Positions 6,749 through 14,445 of a stretch of 15,914 nucleotides of DNA are shown here, piece after piece. The stretch covers positions 1-15,914 of the forward strand of contig JAKSDN010000224.1 in NCBI GenBank assembly GCA_022360075.1. The letters are read 5' to 3'. The notes under the pieces were generated by a model, which worked only from the letters and a program-made list of their open reading frames with translations, had not been told where the DNA came from and ran no database searches. The position numbers and the translations under genes are program-made. Origin of the DNA: Kiloniellales bacterium. Its GTDB lineage: Bacteria; Pseudomonadota; Alphaproteobacteria; Kiloniellales; JAKSDN01. Every line of letters begins with the position of its first letter. Positions within the stretch are counted from its first letter, which is position 1.

Positions 6749-9061
6749 TTGGGGGGAAAGGACAGCTTGTCTGGCCGGCGCATCTGTTTCACCGCGCTCC
6801 TACTGTTCTGCCTCTTCCAGGCGCCGCTGCTTCAGCTCGCTCCGGCCCAGGCGCAGAGCGTGACGTCCGGCGGTCGGATCAGCGAGATTCGGGTCGAGGG
6901 CACGCAGCGCATCGAGCCTGAGACCGTTCGCTCCTATCTGCGCCTGAACCCGGGCGACGCCTTCGATCCAATTCGAATCGACCAATCCCTGAAGTCGATC
7001 TTCGCAACCGGCCTCTTCGCCGACGTTACCCTGCGCCGCGAGCGCGACGCGCTGATCGTGACCGTCGTTGAGAACCCGATCATCAATCGCGTGGCCTTCG
7101 AGGGCAACGACCGGATCGACGACGAGACCCTGGAGAACGAGACCGAACTGCGTTCGCGGATCGTTTTCACCCGCACCAAGGTGCAAAACGACGTTCAGCG
7201 TATCCTCGAGCTTTACCGGCGTTCGGGACGCTTCGCTGCCACCGTCGAGCCGAAGGTGATCGAGCTGGCGCAGAACCGGGTCGACCTCGTCTTCGAGATC
7301 AACGAGGGACCGGTAACGGGAATCCAGTCGATCAACTTCGTCGGCAACCGGGCCTTTTCCGACGGGCGCCTGCGGGAGGAGCTCTCGACCAGCGAGACCT
7401 CGTTCTGGAACTTCCTGTCGTCCTCCGACACCTATGACCCGGACCGCCTGACCTTCGATCGCGAGCTGCTGCGCCGCTTCTATTTGAGCGAGGGCTATGC
7501 CGACTTCCGCGTAGTATCGGTGGTGGCCGAGCTGACGCCGGGCCGCGAGGGCTTCATCGTCACCTTCACGGTCGACGAAGGCGAGCGCTACAGGTTCGGC
7601 AGCGTCGAGATCCAGACCAGCCTGCGCAACCTCGATCCCGAGAGCCTGCGTGAGCAGCTCGCGACCGAGGACGGCGATGTCTACGACGCCTCGGCCGTGG
7701 AGAAGTCGATCAACAATCTGACCGAGGAGGTCGGCAAGCTCGGCTTCGCCTTCGTCGATATCCAGCCGCGCGCCGAGCGCGACCGCGAATCGCTCATCAT
7801 CGACCTGGTCTACGATATCAAGGAGGGGCCGAAGGTCTTCGTCGAGCGGATCGACATTCGCGGCAACGTGCGCACGCTCGACAAGGTGGTCCGGCGCGAG
7901 TTCCGTCTGGTCGAGGGCGACGCCTTCAACAGCGCGAAGCTCCGCCGCTCGCGGCAGCGAATCCAGAACCTCGGGTTCTTCTCCTCGGTCGACGTCAACA
8001 ACGAGCCCGGCAGCGAGCCCGACCGCACGGTGGTGGCCGTCGATGTCGAGGAGCAGTCGACCGGCGACCTGACTTTCGGTGCCGGCTTCTCGTCCAATGC
8101 TGGACCGCTCGGCAATATATCCTTGCGCGAGCGCAACCTGCTCGGCCGGGGCCAGGACTTGCGTTTGGGCTTCACGCTCTCGGGTGAGCGCTCGCAGCTC
8201 GATCTCAGCTTCACCGAGCCCTACTTCCTCGATCGCAACCTCGCCGCCGGATTCGATGCCTTTCGGGTGGTCCAGGAGCAGGACGAGAGTTCCTTCGACG
8301 AGAACCGCTTGGGCGGCGGCCTGCGCGCCGGATACAATTACACCGAGAATGTCCGGCAGGTCTGGCGCTATATCGTCGCGAGGCGCAAGATCGATGACGT
8401 CGACGACAGCGCTTCCTTGGTGATTCAGGACGAGGAGGGGACCCGGACGGAATCCTCCATCGCCCAGGAGATCTCCTACGACACGAGGGATTCCCGCTTC
8501 GATCCGCGCGAGGGCGCGATTGCCACGCTCTCGACCCAGTTCGCCGGTGTCGGGGGTAACGTGAAGTTCCTCAAGACGACGGTGGGCGCTGGCTACTACT
8601 TCCCGCTCGCCGACGACCTGACCCTCAGCTTCAACGGCGAGGTCGGACGGATCGACGGCATCGGCGAGGACACGCGGGCGAGCGACCGCTTCTTCCTGGG
8701 TGGCACGTCGTTTCGCGGATTCGAGTTCGCGGGCATCGGTCCGCGCGACGCCAACACGGACGATGCCTTGGGCGGCAAGAATTTCTATACCGCCACGACG
8801 GAGTTCAGCTTCCCGATCGGCCTGCCGTCCGACATCGAAATCCGCGGCCGGGTCTTCAGCATCGTCGGCTCGGTATGGGATTTGGACAACAACACCACGG
8901 CCGTGATCGACGACGAGAATACCCCGCGTATCTCCGTCGGCACCGGCATAACCTGGAACTCTCCATTCGGCCCGGTTTTGATTGACCTTGCGCTTCCCGT
9001 GATTAAGGAAGACTTCGACGAAAGCGAGCTGCTGAGCTTTAGTTTCGGAACCAGGTTCTAG
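6749..9061 (+). CDS. bamA: outer membrane protein assembly factor BamA (Omp85)
   Basis: BamA is the essential outer-membrane core of the BAM complex that folds and inserts beta-barrel proteins. The 770-residue precursor has a signal peptide with a hydrophobic core at residues 12-30 and a likely cleavage near AQA (33-35). Five POTRA domains follow (about 43-435), beginning ISEIRVEGTQRIEPETVRSYL, and then a 16-strand Omp85 barrel. The barrel shows the conserved lid-loop motif RGF (residues 656-658, in FFLGGTSFRGFEFAGIGP) and ends in a terminal Phe (SFGTRF), the outer-membrane sorting signal. I chose the TTG at 6749 because aggag at 6736-6740 sits 8 bp upstream. A second in-frame TTG at 6767 would also leave a usable signal peptide. 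There is no ATG near the start. Confidence 0.97.
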   Translation: MGGKDSLSGRRICFTALLLFCLFQAPLLQLAPAQAQSVTSGGRISEIRVEGTQRIEPETVRSYLRLNPGDAFDPIRIDQSLKSIFATGLFADVTLRRERDALIVTVVENPIINRVAFEGNDRIDDETLENETELRSRIVFTRTKVQNDVQRILELYRRSGRFAATVEPKVIELAQNRVDLVFEINEGPVTGIQSINFVGNRAFSDGRLREELSTSETSFWNFLSSSDTYDPDRLTFDRELLRRFYLSEGYADFRVVSVVAELTPGREGFIVTFTVDEGERYRFGSVEIQTSLRNLDPESLREQLATEDGDVYDASAVEKSINNLTEEVGKLGFAFVDIQPRAERDRESLIIDLVYDIKEGPKVFVERIDIRGNVRTLDKVVRREFRLVEGDAFNSAKLRRSRQRIQNLGFFSSVDVNNEPGSEPDRTVVAVDVEEQSTGDLTFGAGFSSNAGPLGNISLRERNLLGRGQDLRLGFTLSGERSQLDLSFTEPYFLDRNLAAGFDAFRVVQEQDESSFDENRLGGGLRAGYNYTENVRQVWRYIVARRKIDDVDDSASLVIQDEEGTRTESSIAQEISYDTRDSRFDPREGAIATLSTQFAGVGGNVKFLKTTVGAGYYFPLADDLTLSFNGEVGRIDGIGEDTRASDRFFLGGTSFRGFEFAGIGPRDANTDDALGGKNFYTATTEFSFPIGLPSDIEIRGRVFSIVGSVWDLDNNTTAVIDDENTPRISVGTGITWNSPFGPVLIDLALPVIKEDFDESELLSFSFGTRF

Positions 9062-9066
9062 TTTTC

Positions 9067-9639
9067 ATGTCCGCCCACTTGCGCAGTCTGGCAAGCGCGA
9101 TGGCGCTTTCACTCCTGTTCGCGGCCTGCGTGAGTCTGCCCACGGCGCTACGCGCGCAGACGGCAAAGGCGCCGGTGATCGCGATCATCGACATGCAGCG
9201 CATCCTCAGCGAATCTTCCGCCGTCAAGGCGATGCAAGAACAGCTCGACGCACGCCGCTCGAGCTTCCAGCAGGAGCTCCAGAAGAAGGAGGAGGCTTTG
9301 CGCAAGAGCGATCAGGAACTGGCCCGTCAGCGCGCAATCCTCTCGGCCGACGCCTACGCGAAGCGGCGGCAGGAGCTCGAACGGCAGGTCGCCGAGATGC
9401 GGCGTGAAATCCAAGAGCGCCGCAAGGGACTCGACCGCCTGCTGAATCAAAGCATGAGCCAGGTGCGCCTGCGGCTCGTCGATATCGTCAAGAGTATTGC
9501 CAAGACCCGGGGGGCGGACCTTGTCCTGGCCAAGGCGATGGTCGTGCTCGTCAGACCAGACCTCGAAATCACCGACGAAGCGCTGCAACGCCTGAACGCC
9601 GAGCTTCCAAGCGTCGCGCTGCCCGTGCCACAGAATTGA
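9067..9639 (+). CDS. skp: Skp/OmpH-family periplasmic chaperone
   Basis: Skp is a trimeric periplasmic chaperone that holds unfolded outer-membrane proteins on their way to BamA. The 190-residue precursor has a signal peptide (hydrophobic stretch about 10-25, likely cut near LRAQ at about 31). The conserved OmpH opening VIAIIDMQRILSES follows. A long charged coiled-coil (about residues 55-130, rich in Gln, Glu, Lys and Arg) forms the tentacle helices, and a closing helix and strand return to the core (GADLVLAKAMVVLVRPDLEIT). It starts 5 bp after the bamA stop without a strong ribosome binding site, so coupling to bamA is likely. Family assignment rests on architecture and position, since Skp sequences diverge widely. 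Confidence 0.9.
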   Translation: MSAHLRSLASAMALSLLFAACVSLPTALRAQTAKAPVIAIIDMQRILSESSAVKAMQEQLDARRSSFQQELQKKEEALRKSDQELARQRAILSADAYAKRRQELERQVAEMRREIQERRKGLDRLLNQSMSQVRLRLVDIVKSIAKTRGADLVLAKAMVVLVRPDLEITDEALQRLNAELPSVALPVPQN

Positions 9640-9646
9640 GGTCGGC

Positions 9647-10678
9647 ATGGCGGACCCTCGCTTCTTTTCCGTAGCCGGCCCCTTCAGCCTGGGCCAATTG
9701 GCGGAGATCGCCGAGGCCGAGCTGAGCGAAGGGGCGGATGCCGAGCAGCTCTTCACCGGCGTCGCCCCCTTGGATCGAGCCGGGCCCGGGGATGTCAGCT
9801 TTCTCGACAACAAGCGCTACGTGGAGGCCTTCGAGCAAAGCGGTGCGGGCGCCTGCGTGATCGAGCCGGCCTACGCCGAGCGGCGGCCGGACGGCATGGC
9901 GCTTCTCATTACCGACAAGCCCTACCGCGGCTACGCCCTCATCGCCCGAGCGTTCTTCCCCGAGCCGGCCGTGGCGCCCGAGGTCCACGAGACCGCTATC
10001 ATCGATTCGAGTGCGCGTATCGAGCCGGATTGTCAGGTCGGTCCCTATGCCGTCATCGGCGCGAACGTCGAGATCGGCTCGGCCTGCCAAATCGGCCCTC
10101 ACGCCGTGATCGAAAACGGTGTCGTGGTCGGTGCCGGCAGTCGTATCGGGCCGAGCGCCTTTCTCAGTCACTGCTTGATCGGCGCGCGCTGCCGCATTCA
10201 TGCCGGCGCGCGGATCGGCAGCCGAGGCTTCGGCTTCACGCTCGACCCGGGCGGCTATCTCGACGTGCCTCAAGTCGGCCGCGTGATCATCGAGGACGAT
10301 GTCGAGATCGGCGCGAACTCGACGATCGACCGAGGCGCCGGCCCCGACACGGTCATCGGAGCCGGGACCAAGATTGATAATCTGATCCAGATCGGGCACA
10401 ACGTCCAAGTCGGGCGCGGCTGCGTTCTGGTCGCGCAGTCCGGTGTAGCAGGCAGCTCCAAACTGGAAGACTTCGTCATGCTCGGCGCCCAGGGGGGAAT
10501 CGCGGGGCATCTCACCATTGGCAAGGGCGCGCAGATCGCAGCCCAGAGCGGCGTGATGCGCGACGTGCCGGCCGGGCAGTCGGTCTGCGGCGCACCGGCC
10601 ATACCGATTCGGGACTTTTTCAAGCTTGTGGGCATCCAGCATCGGCAGCTCAAGGCCCCAAGGAAGAGCGATGACTGA
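9647..10678 (+). CDS. lpxD: UDP-3-O-(3-hydroxyacyl)glucosamine N-acyltransferase
   Basis: LpxD adds the second hydroxyacyl chain, onto the amino group, in lipid A synthesis, using acyl-ACP. The 343-residue protein has the N-terminal uridine-binding domain (about 1-100, with [11 protein letters not shown]). A left-handed beta-helix of hexapeptide repeats follows (about 105-310, e.g. [20 protein letters not shown]). The catalytic His251 lies in [12 protein letters not shown], matching His239 of the E. coli enzyme. [10 protein letters not shown] precedes it, and the C-terminal helix is short. gagg at 9638-9641 is a good ribosome binding site. Its last 8 bases overlap fabZ. Confidence 0.97.
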   Translation: MADPRFFSVAGPFSLGQLAEIAEAELSEGADAEQLFTGVAPLDRAGPGDVSFLDNKRYVEAFEQSGAGACVIEPAYAERRPDGMALLITDKPYRGYALIARAFFPEPAVAPEVHETAIIDSSARIEPDCQVGPYAVIGANVEIGSACQIGPHAVIENGVVVGAGSRIGPSAFLSHCLIGARCRIHAGARIGSRGFGFTLDPGGYLDVPQVGRVIIEDDVEIGANSTIDRGAGPDTVIGAGTKIDNLIQIGHNVQVGRGCVLVAQSGVAGSSKLEDFVMLGAQGGIAGHLTIGKGAQIAAQSGVMRDVPAGQSVCGAPAIPIRDFFKLVGIQHRQLKAPRKSDD

Positions 10679-11141
10679 GCAGACCGCATTGAAGCGAGAG
10701 GTCGGCGCCAAGGACGTGATGGAGATCATGCAGATGATTCCCCATCGCTATCCTTTTCTCATGATCGACCGCGTGATCGAGATCGTTCCGGACGTGAGCG
10801 CAATCGGCATCAAGAACGTCTCGATCAACGAGCCCTTCTTTCAGGGCCACTTCCCGCGCCAGCCGGTGCTGCCCGGGGTTCTGATCATCGAGGCGATGGC
10901 GCAGACCGCCGCGGTCTTCGTTGTCGAAACACTCGAAGGCGCGGCGGCCGGCAAGCTGGTCTATTTCATGACCGTCGACGAAGGCCGCTTCCGCAAGCCC
11001 GTGTTCCCTGGTGACGTGCTCAAGATCCACGTCAGCAAGGTCCGCAACCGAAAGAACGTCTGGAAATTCCGTGGCGAGGCAAGGGTCGAAGGCACGCTGA
11101 TGGCCGAGGCGACCTACTCCGCCATGATCATGGATGACTAA
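10671..11141 (+). CDS. fabZ: 3-hydroxyacyl-[acyl-carrier-protein] dehydratase
   Basis: FabZ dehydrates 3-hydroxyacyl-ACP in fatty-acid elongation. It competes with LpxA and LpxD for hydroxyacyl-ACP, which is why it sits in lpx operons. The 156-residue hot-dog-fold protein shows [12 protein letters not shown] near residue 25. The active-site segment [19 protein letters not shown], then IIEAMAQ, contains catalytic His60 and Glu74. I chose the ATG at 10671, with aagga at 10660-10664 as ribosome binding site; the frame is open 45 bp further upstream, but only inside lpxD. It overlaps lpxD by 8 bp, consistent with translational coupling. Confidence 0.97.
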   Translation: MTEQTALKREVGAKDVMEIMQMIPHRYPFLMIDRVIEIVPDVSAIGIKNVSINEPFFQGHFPRQPVLPGVLIIEAMAQTAAVFVVETLEGAAAGKLVYFMTVDEGRFRKPVFPGDVLKIHVSKVRNRKNVWKFRGEARVEGTLMAEATYSAMIMDD

Positions 11142-11148
11142 GGACTCG

Positions 11149-11949
11149 ATGGCACAAGTCCATGCGAGCGCCGTCGTCGAGCCCGGCGCAAAGCTCGGCG
11201 AGGCGGCGCGGATCGGACCCTACTGCTTGGTCGGGCCCGAGGTGGAGCTCGCCGATGGGGTCGTGCTGCATAGCCATGTCGTGGTCACGGGCCGCACGCG
11301 CGTTGGCCCGCGAACCGAGATCTATCCCTTCGCCTCGATCGGCCACCCGCCGCAGGACCTGAAGTACCGCGGCGAGCGCTCCGAGCTGGCCATCGGCGCG
11401 GACAACCGCATTCGCGAGCATGTGACGATCAATCCTGGGACCGAGGGCGGCGGCATGCTGACCTCGGTGGGCGACCGCTGTCTGCTCATGGTTGGCGCCC
11501 ATGTGGCCCACGACTGCCGGCTCGGCAACGGCGTCATTATGGCCAACAACGCGACGCTCGGCGGCCATGTCGTGGTCGGCGATCAAGCCATCATCGGCGG
11601 CCTCTCGGCAGTGCACCAGTTCGTGCGCATCGGACGCAACGCGATGATCGGCGGCATGTCCGGGGTCGAGCACGACGTCATTCCCTTCGGCCTGGTTCTG
11701 GGCGATCGGGCGCACCTGAACGGGCTCAACATCGTCGGTCTCAAGCGCAACGGCTTCGCCCGCGGAGAGATCCAAAGCCTCCAGCAGGCCTACAAGGCGA
11801 TCTTCACCGGCGCCGGCACGATCGCCGAGCGTCTCGAGGCGCTGAAGAGCGAAGCCGGCACGGCGGGCGCGGTCGACGAGCTGGTCAGCTTCGCGCTGGC
11901 CGAGTCCTCGCGCGCGCTTTGCCAACCCAAGAGCGATGACGGCAGATAA
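11149..11949 (+). CDS. lpxA: UDP-N-acetylglucosamine O-acyltransferase
   Basis: LpxA catalyses the first step of lipid A synthesis, moving a hydroxyacyl chain from ACP to UDP-GlcNAc. The product is a left-handed beta-helix of hexapeptide repeats with the family hallmarks ASIGHPPQDLKY, NRIREHVTINPGT, GAHVAHDCRLGN with catalytic His121 (matching His125 of E. coli), and SAVHQFVRIG. A helical C-terminal domain follows. I prefer the ATG at 11149 (266 residues, beginning MAQVHASAVVEPGAKLG) because aagga at 11140-11144 lies just upstream. The ATG at 11134, which overlaps the fabZ stop by 8 bp, would give 271 residues and has no ribosome binding site. The 3' end overlaps lpxI by 14 bp. Confidence 0.96.
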   Translation: MAQVHASAVVEPGAKLGEAARIGPYCLVGPEVELADGVVLHSHVVVTGRTRVGPRTEIYPFASIGHPPQDLKYRGERSELAIGADNRIREHVTINPGTEGGGMLTSVGDRCLLMVGAHVAHDCRLGNGVIMANNATLGGHVVVGDQAIIGGLSAVHQFVRIGRNAMIGGMSGVEHDVIPFGLVLGDRAHLNGLNIVGLKRNGFARGEIQSLQQAYKAIFTGAGTIAERLEALKSEAGTAGAVDELVSFALAESSRALCQPKSDDGR

Positions 11950-12760
11950 GCTCGGGATCGTCGCCGGCGGCGGCGAGCTGCCCGCGCGCCTGATCGAGGT
12001 CTGCCGCGAGCGCGAGCGCGGTGTCTTTGTCGTCGCCTTCGAAGGCCATACCGACCCCAAGACGGTGGAAGGCGTCGAGCACGTCTGGGTCCGGCTCGGC
12101 AGCGCTTCCGCGGCGCTGGAGCCGCTGCGCGCCGCCGGCGTGCGCGATCTGGTCCTGGCCGGCCCGATCACCCGCCCCAGCCTGACCGAGCTACGGCCCG
12201 ATCTGAAGGTAGCCCGCTTCTTCGCCAAGGTCGGCAAGCGCGCGCTCGGCGACGACGGGCTGCTGCGGGCGATCATCCACGGCCTGGAGGACGAAGGTTT
12301 TCGGGTCCTTGGCGTCGACGACGTGGTCGGCGACATGATTGCGCTCGCCAAGACCTATGGTCGACACGAGCCCGACGAACAGGCTTGGCGAGACATCGAG
12401 CGCGGCATCGAGGTGGCCAAGGCGATCGGCGCGCAGGACATCGGCCAGTCCGCCGTGGTCCAGCAGGGTATCGTTCTCGGCGTAGAGGCGGTCGAGGGCA
12501 CCGATGCGCTGCTGGCACGCTGCCGCGGGCTGCGGCGAGACGGCCCGGGTGGCGTGCTGGTCAAGGTCAAGAAGCCGGGCCAGGAGCGCAGGGCCGATCT
12601 GCCGACGATCGGAGCCCGCACGATCGAAGATGCCGCCGGCGCCGGATTGCGCGGGGTCGCGGTGGAGGCTGGCGGCACGCTGATCGTCGATGCCGGCCAG
12701 GTCGCCGAGCGGGCGGATGCGGCCGGCTTGTTCGTGATCGGCGTGCCGATCGAACCATGA
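11936..12760 (+). CDS. lpxI: UDP-2,3-diacylglucosamine diphosphatase, LpxI type
   Basis: LpxI hydrolyses UDP-2,3-diacylglucosamine to lipid X (2,3-diacylglucosamine 1-phosphate) and UMP. It is the alphaproteobacterial enzyme that replaces the unrelated LpxH of enterobacteria. The 274-residue protein opens with KLGIVAGGGELPARLIE, the small N-terminal domain. The family segments LAGPITRPSLTEL, ALGDDGLLRAIIHGLEDEGF and GQSAVVQQGIVLGVEAVEGTD follow. The C-terminal part has PTIGARTIEDAAGAGLRGVA and GGTLIVD, the region that holds the active site in the Caulobacter enzyme. It overlaps lpxA by 14 bp and lpxB by 4 bp (ATGA). The position between lpxA and lpxB is typical and supports the call. Confidence 0.95.
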   Translation: MTADKLGIVAGGGELPARLIEVCRERERGVFVVAFEGHTDPKTVEGVEHVWVRLGSASAALEPLRAAGVRDLVLAGPITRPSLTELRPDLKVARFFAKVGKRALGDDGLLRAIIHGLEDEGFRVLGVDDVVGDMIALAKTYGRHEPDEQAWRDIERGIEVAKAIGAQDIGQSAVVQQGIVLGVEAVEGTDALLARCRGLRRDGPGGVLVKVKKPGQERRADLPTIGARTIEDAAGAGLRGVAVEAGGTLIVDAGQVAERADAAGLFVIGVPIEP

Positions 12761-13950
12761 GCGCCCTTGCGGGGGCGGACGCGCAAGGCCCCTTGATATT
12801 CCTGGTTGCGGGCGAGCCCTCGGGCGACCAGCTCGGCGCCCGCCTGATGGCGGCGTTGCGGGGCGAGACGGACGGCAAGGTGCGCTTTGCCGGAGTTGGC
12901 GGCCCACGCATGGCCGAGCAGGGGCTCGAGAGCCTCTTTCCCATCGACGAGCTGGCGGTGATGGGGCTGATCGAGGTGATCCCCAAGATCCCACTGGTCT
13001 GGCGCCGAATACGCCAGACCGCCGCGGCGGCTCGCGCGGCGCGGCCCGCAGCTCTCGTGACCATCGACGCGCCGAGCTTCACCCTCGAGGTGAGCCAGCG
13101 GCTCAAGGGCGAGGGCTTCCCGCTCGTTCACTACGTCGCCCCCTCGGTCTGGGCCTGGAAGGCCTGGCGGGCCGAGCGCATGGCGCGTTATCTCGACCAT
13201 CTCCTGGCGCTCTTGCCGTTCGAGCCGCCCTATTTCGAGCGCCACGGGCTGGCGACCACGGTGGTCGGCCACCCGGCCGTCGAGGCACCCGCGCGGACGC
13301 CCGATCCCGCGGCTTTCAGGCGCCGTCTGGGGATCGCCGATGACGCGACCCTGGTCTCTGTCCTGCCGGGCAGCCGGCGCGGCGAGGTGCGCCGGCACGA
13401 GCCGGTCATGGCCGGTGCCTTGGCCCTGTTGAAGGCAAGATTTCCGAAGCTGCATGCGCTCGCGCCCACCGTGCCCACGGTCGCAGCGGAGATCGAGGCG
13501 CGGGCAAAGGCTTGGCCGGTGCCCTCGAGCGTGCTGCGCGAGTCTGGAGACAAGTTCGAGGCCTTCGCCGCGTCCCAGGCGGCCATGGCGACCTCGGGGA
13601 CCATTGCCGTCGAGCTCGCGATGGCCGAGCTTCCGGCGACGATCCTCTATCGCGTGGGTCCGGTGACGGCGGTCCTCGGCCGCGCCCTTCTGAAGATCAA
13701 ATTTGCCAGCCTGATCAACCTGTTACTAGACCGGGCCGTGCAGATCGAGTTGCTGCAGGAGGACTGCACGGCAGAGCGGGTGGCCGAGACGGTCGCCGCG
13801 CTGGTCGCCGACGAGGAGCGCCGCGCGGCCTATGTGGCCGGCTGCCGCGAGGCGACGGCGATGATGGGACGCGGCGGCGAGGCCCCGAGCCGCCGGGCGG
13901 CCCGGGCCATCCTTTCCCTGATCGGCGGTGGCCCTGAGAGTGCAGGGTAG
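12757..13950 (+). CDS. lpxB: lipid-A-disaccharide synthase
   Basis: LpxB, a peripheral-membrane GT19 glycosyltransferase, joins UDP-2,3-diacylglucosamine and lipid X into the beta-1,6 disaccharide core of lipid A. The 397-residue product carries LVAGEPSGDQLGARL near the N-terminus, VTIDAPSFTLEV, HYVAPSVWAWKAWR, SVLPGSRRGEVRRH and ATSGTIAVELAMAELPA, then the C-terminal SLINLLLDRAVQIELLQ. That last segment is slightly different from the more usual Asn-Leu-x-x-Gly-Arg pattern. The ATG overlaps the lpxI stop (ATGA), so translation is probably coupled; the frame upstream is open but lies inside lpxI. The TAG stop falls at the junction with an IS630 remnant, so the last few residues (about GGGPESAG) may not be ancestral. 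Confidence 0.95.
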   Translation: MSALAGADAQGPLIFLVAGEPSGDQLGARLMAALRGETDGKVRFAGVGGPRMAEQGLESLFPIDELAVMGLIEVIPKIPLVWRRIRQTAAAARAARPAALVTIDAPSFTLEVSQRLKGEGFPLVHYVAPSVWAWKAWRAERMARYLDHLLALLPFEPPYFERHGLATTVVGHPAVEAPARTPDPAAFRRRLGIADDATLVSVLPGSRRGEVRRHEPVMAGALALLKARFPKLHALAPTVPTVAAEIEARAKAWPVPSSVLRESGDKFEAFAASQAAMATSGTIAVELAMAELPATILYRVGPVTAVLGRALLKIKFASLINLLLDRAVQIELLQEDCTAERVAETVAALVADEERRAAYVAGCREATAMMGRGGEAPSRRAARAILSLIGGGPESAG

Positions 13951-14119
13951 CGTTGCGCTTGTAGTCGTGGCTGTGGCCGGTCAGCGTGCGTGCGTTGGGC
14001 GGCTTCAGGTAGCCTTGGGCACGCTCCAGCGCCTGGATCGAGGGATTCTCGTCGACGCAGATCACAACGGCATTCTCCGACGGCGCCAGATACAGGCCGA
14101 CGATATCGGCCGCCTTGAA
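13951..14119 (-). pseudogene. IS630-family transposase fragment (central DDE region)
   Basis: Read on the minus strand, this stretch gives FKAADIVGLYLAPSENAVV, then ICVDENPSIQALERAQGYLK, then TLTGHSHDYKRN without a stop. This is the conserved core of IS630-type DDE transposases, including the first catalytic Asp in CVDE. The homology stops right at the lpxB stop codon on one side and near 14117 on the other, where an ISAs1-like remnant on the opposite strand begins. There is no start, no C-terminus and no visible terminal inverted repeat, so it is a decayed piece. The missing N-terminal half appears to be the fragment at 15143-15398. Family recognition is from memory of the motif, not a search. 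Confidence 0.8.
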
Positions 14120-14288
14120 AGAAGACCTCGCCTGCGTCCAAAAAGGCTATGGCGCACGGAACATGGTCATCGTCAGACACTTCGCCATCAACATCGTGCG
14201 AAACGCAAACGACAAACGGCCCACTAAGCTCAGACGTAAAATCGCCGGATGGGATCCCACACATCTCGAGAAGCTCCTCACCGACTGA
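14115..14288 (+). pseudogene. ISAs1-like transposase C-terminal remnant
   Basis: The + strand here reads 57 residues to a TGA: LKEDLACVQKGYGARNM, then VIVRHFAINIVRNANDKRP, then LRRKIAGWDPTHLEKLL. This resembles the C-terminus of ISAs1-family transposases, where a GxGARNMxxVRHFAxNxVR segment is followed by a basic KxRRKxAxW motif. Everything upstream of about 14115 is antisense to the IS630 fragment, so the rest of the gene is gone. The two remnants meet, in opposite orientation, within a few bases of 14117. The family call is moderately sure; it is clearly not a complete gene. Confidence 0.6.
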
Positions 14289-14299
14289 GCCGTTAAACT

Positions 14300-14309
14300 G
14301 AACTAGTTC
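14300..14309. repeat. perfect palindrome gaactagttc, possible operator
   Basis: A 10-bp perfect palindrome lies upstream of the PEP-CTERM gene. Its inner heptamer actagtt recurs at 14328-14334, inside the spacer of the candidate promoter, with starts 26 bp apart. Two protein-binding half sites or a repressor operator are possible. There is no other support. Confidence 0.3.
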
Positions 14310-14320
14310 TTTTACATCGT

Positions 14321-14349
14321 TTGACCGACTAGTTGCCTGCTGCTAGTCT
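14321..14349 (+). promoter_or_regulatory. candidate sigma-70-type promoter for the PEP-CTERM gene
   Basis: TTGACC (14321-14326, five of six bases match the -35 consensus) is followed after exactly 17 bp by TAGTCT (14344-14349, a weaker -10). It is placed 97 bp upstream of the preferred GTG start and downstream of the transposase debris, so it would give the inserted gene its own transcription. The -10 box is only a partial match. Confidence 0.35.
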
Positions 14350-14445
14350 CCCCGCAATCTTGGCTAGGTTATCCGGGTGGATGTGCGCTCGGAGAACCTA
14401 ACGCTGCAGCGGGCGCTTGGGGAGGGGACCACAATTAGGAGACAT

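Noticed and set aside
9569..10729. 386-codon minus-strand open frame opposite lpxD
   Set aside because: It mirrors the hexapeptide repeats of LpxD, giving Asp/Ala/Gly/Arg-rich text with no domain. It is a shadow of the real gene.
11128..12351. 407-codon minus-strand open frame opposite lpxA and lpxI
   Set aside because: It spans two well-supported opposite-strand genes and their overlap, and its composition is a mirror of the beta-helix coding sequence.
12385..12756. Open extension upstream of lpxB in the same frame
   Set aside because: It is inside lpxI, is Arg-rich and has no homology character. The LpxB N-terminus fits the ATG at 12757.
13830..14264. Minus-strand frame running from IS630 debris into lpxB
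   Set aside because: It is not a gene: it is a chance frame over a transposase remnant and antisense lpxB. The true transposase homology is in another frame.
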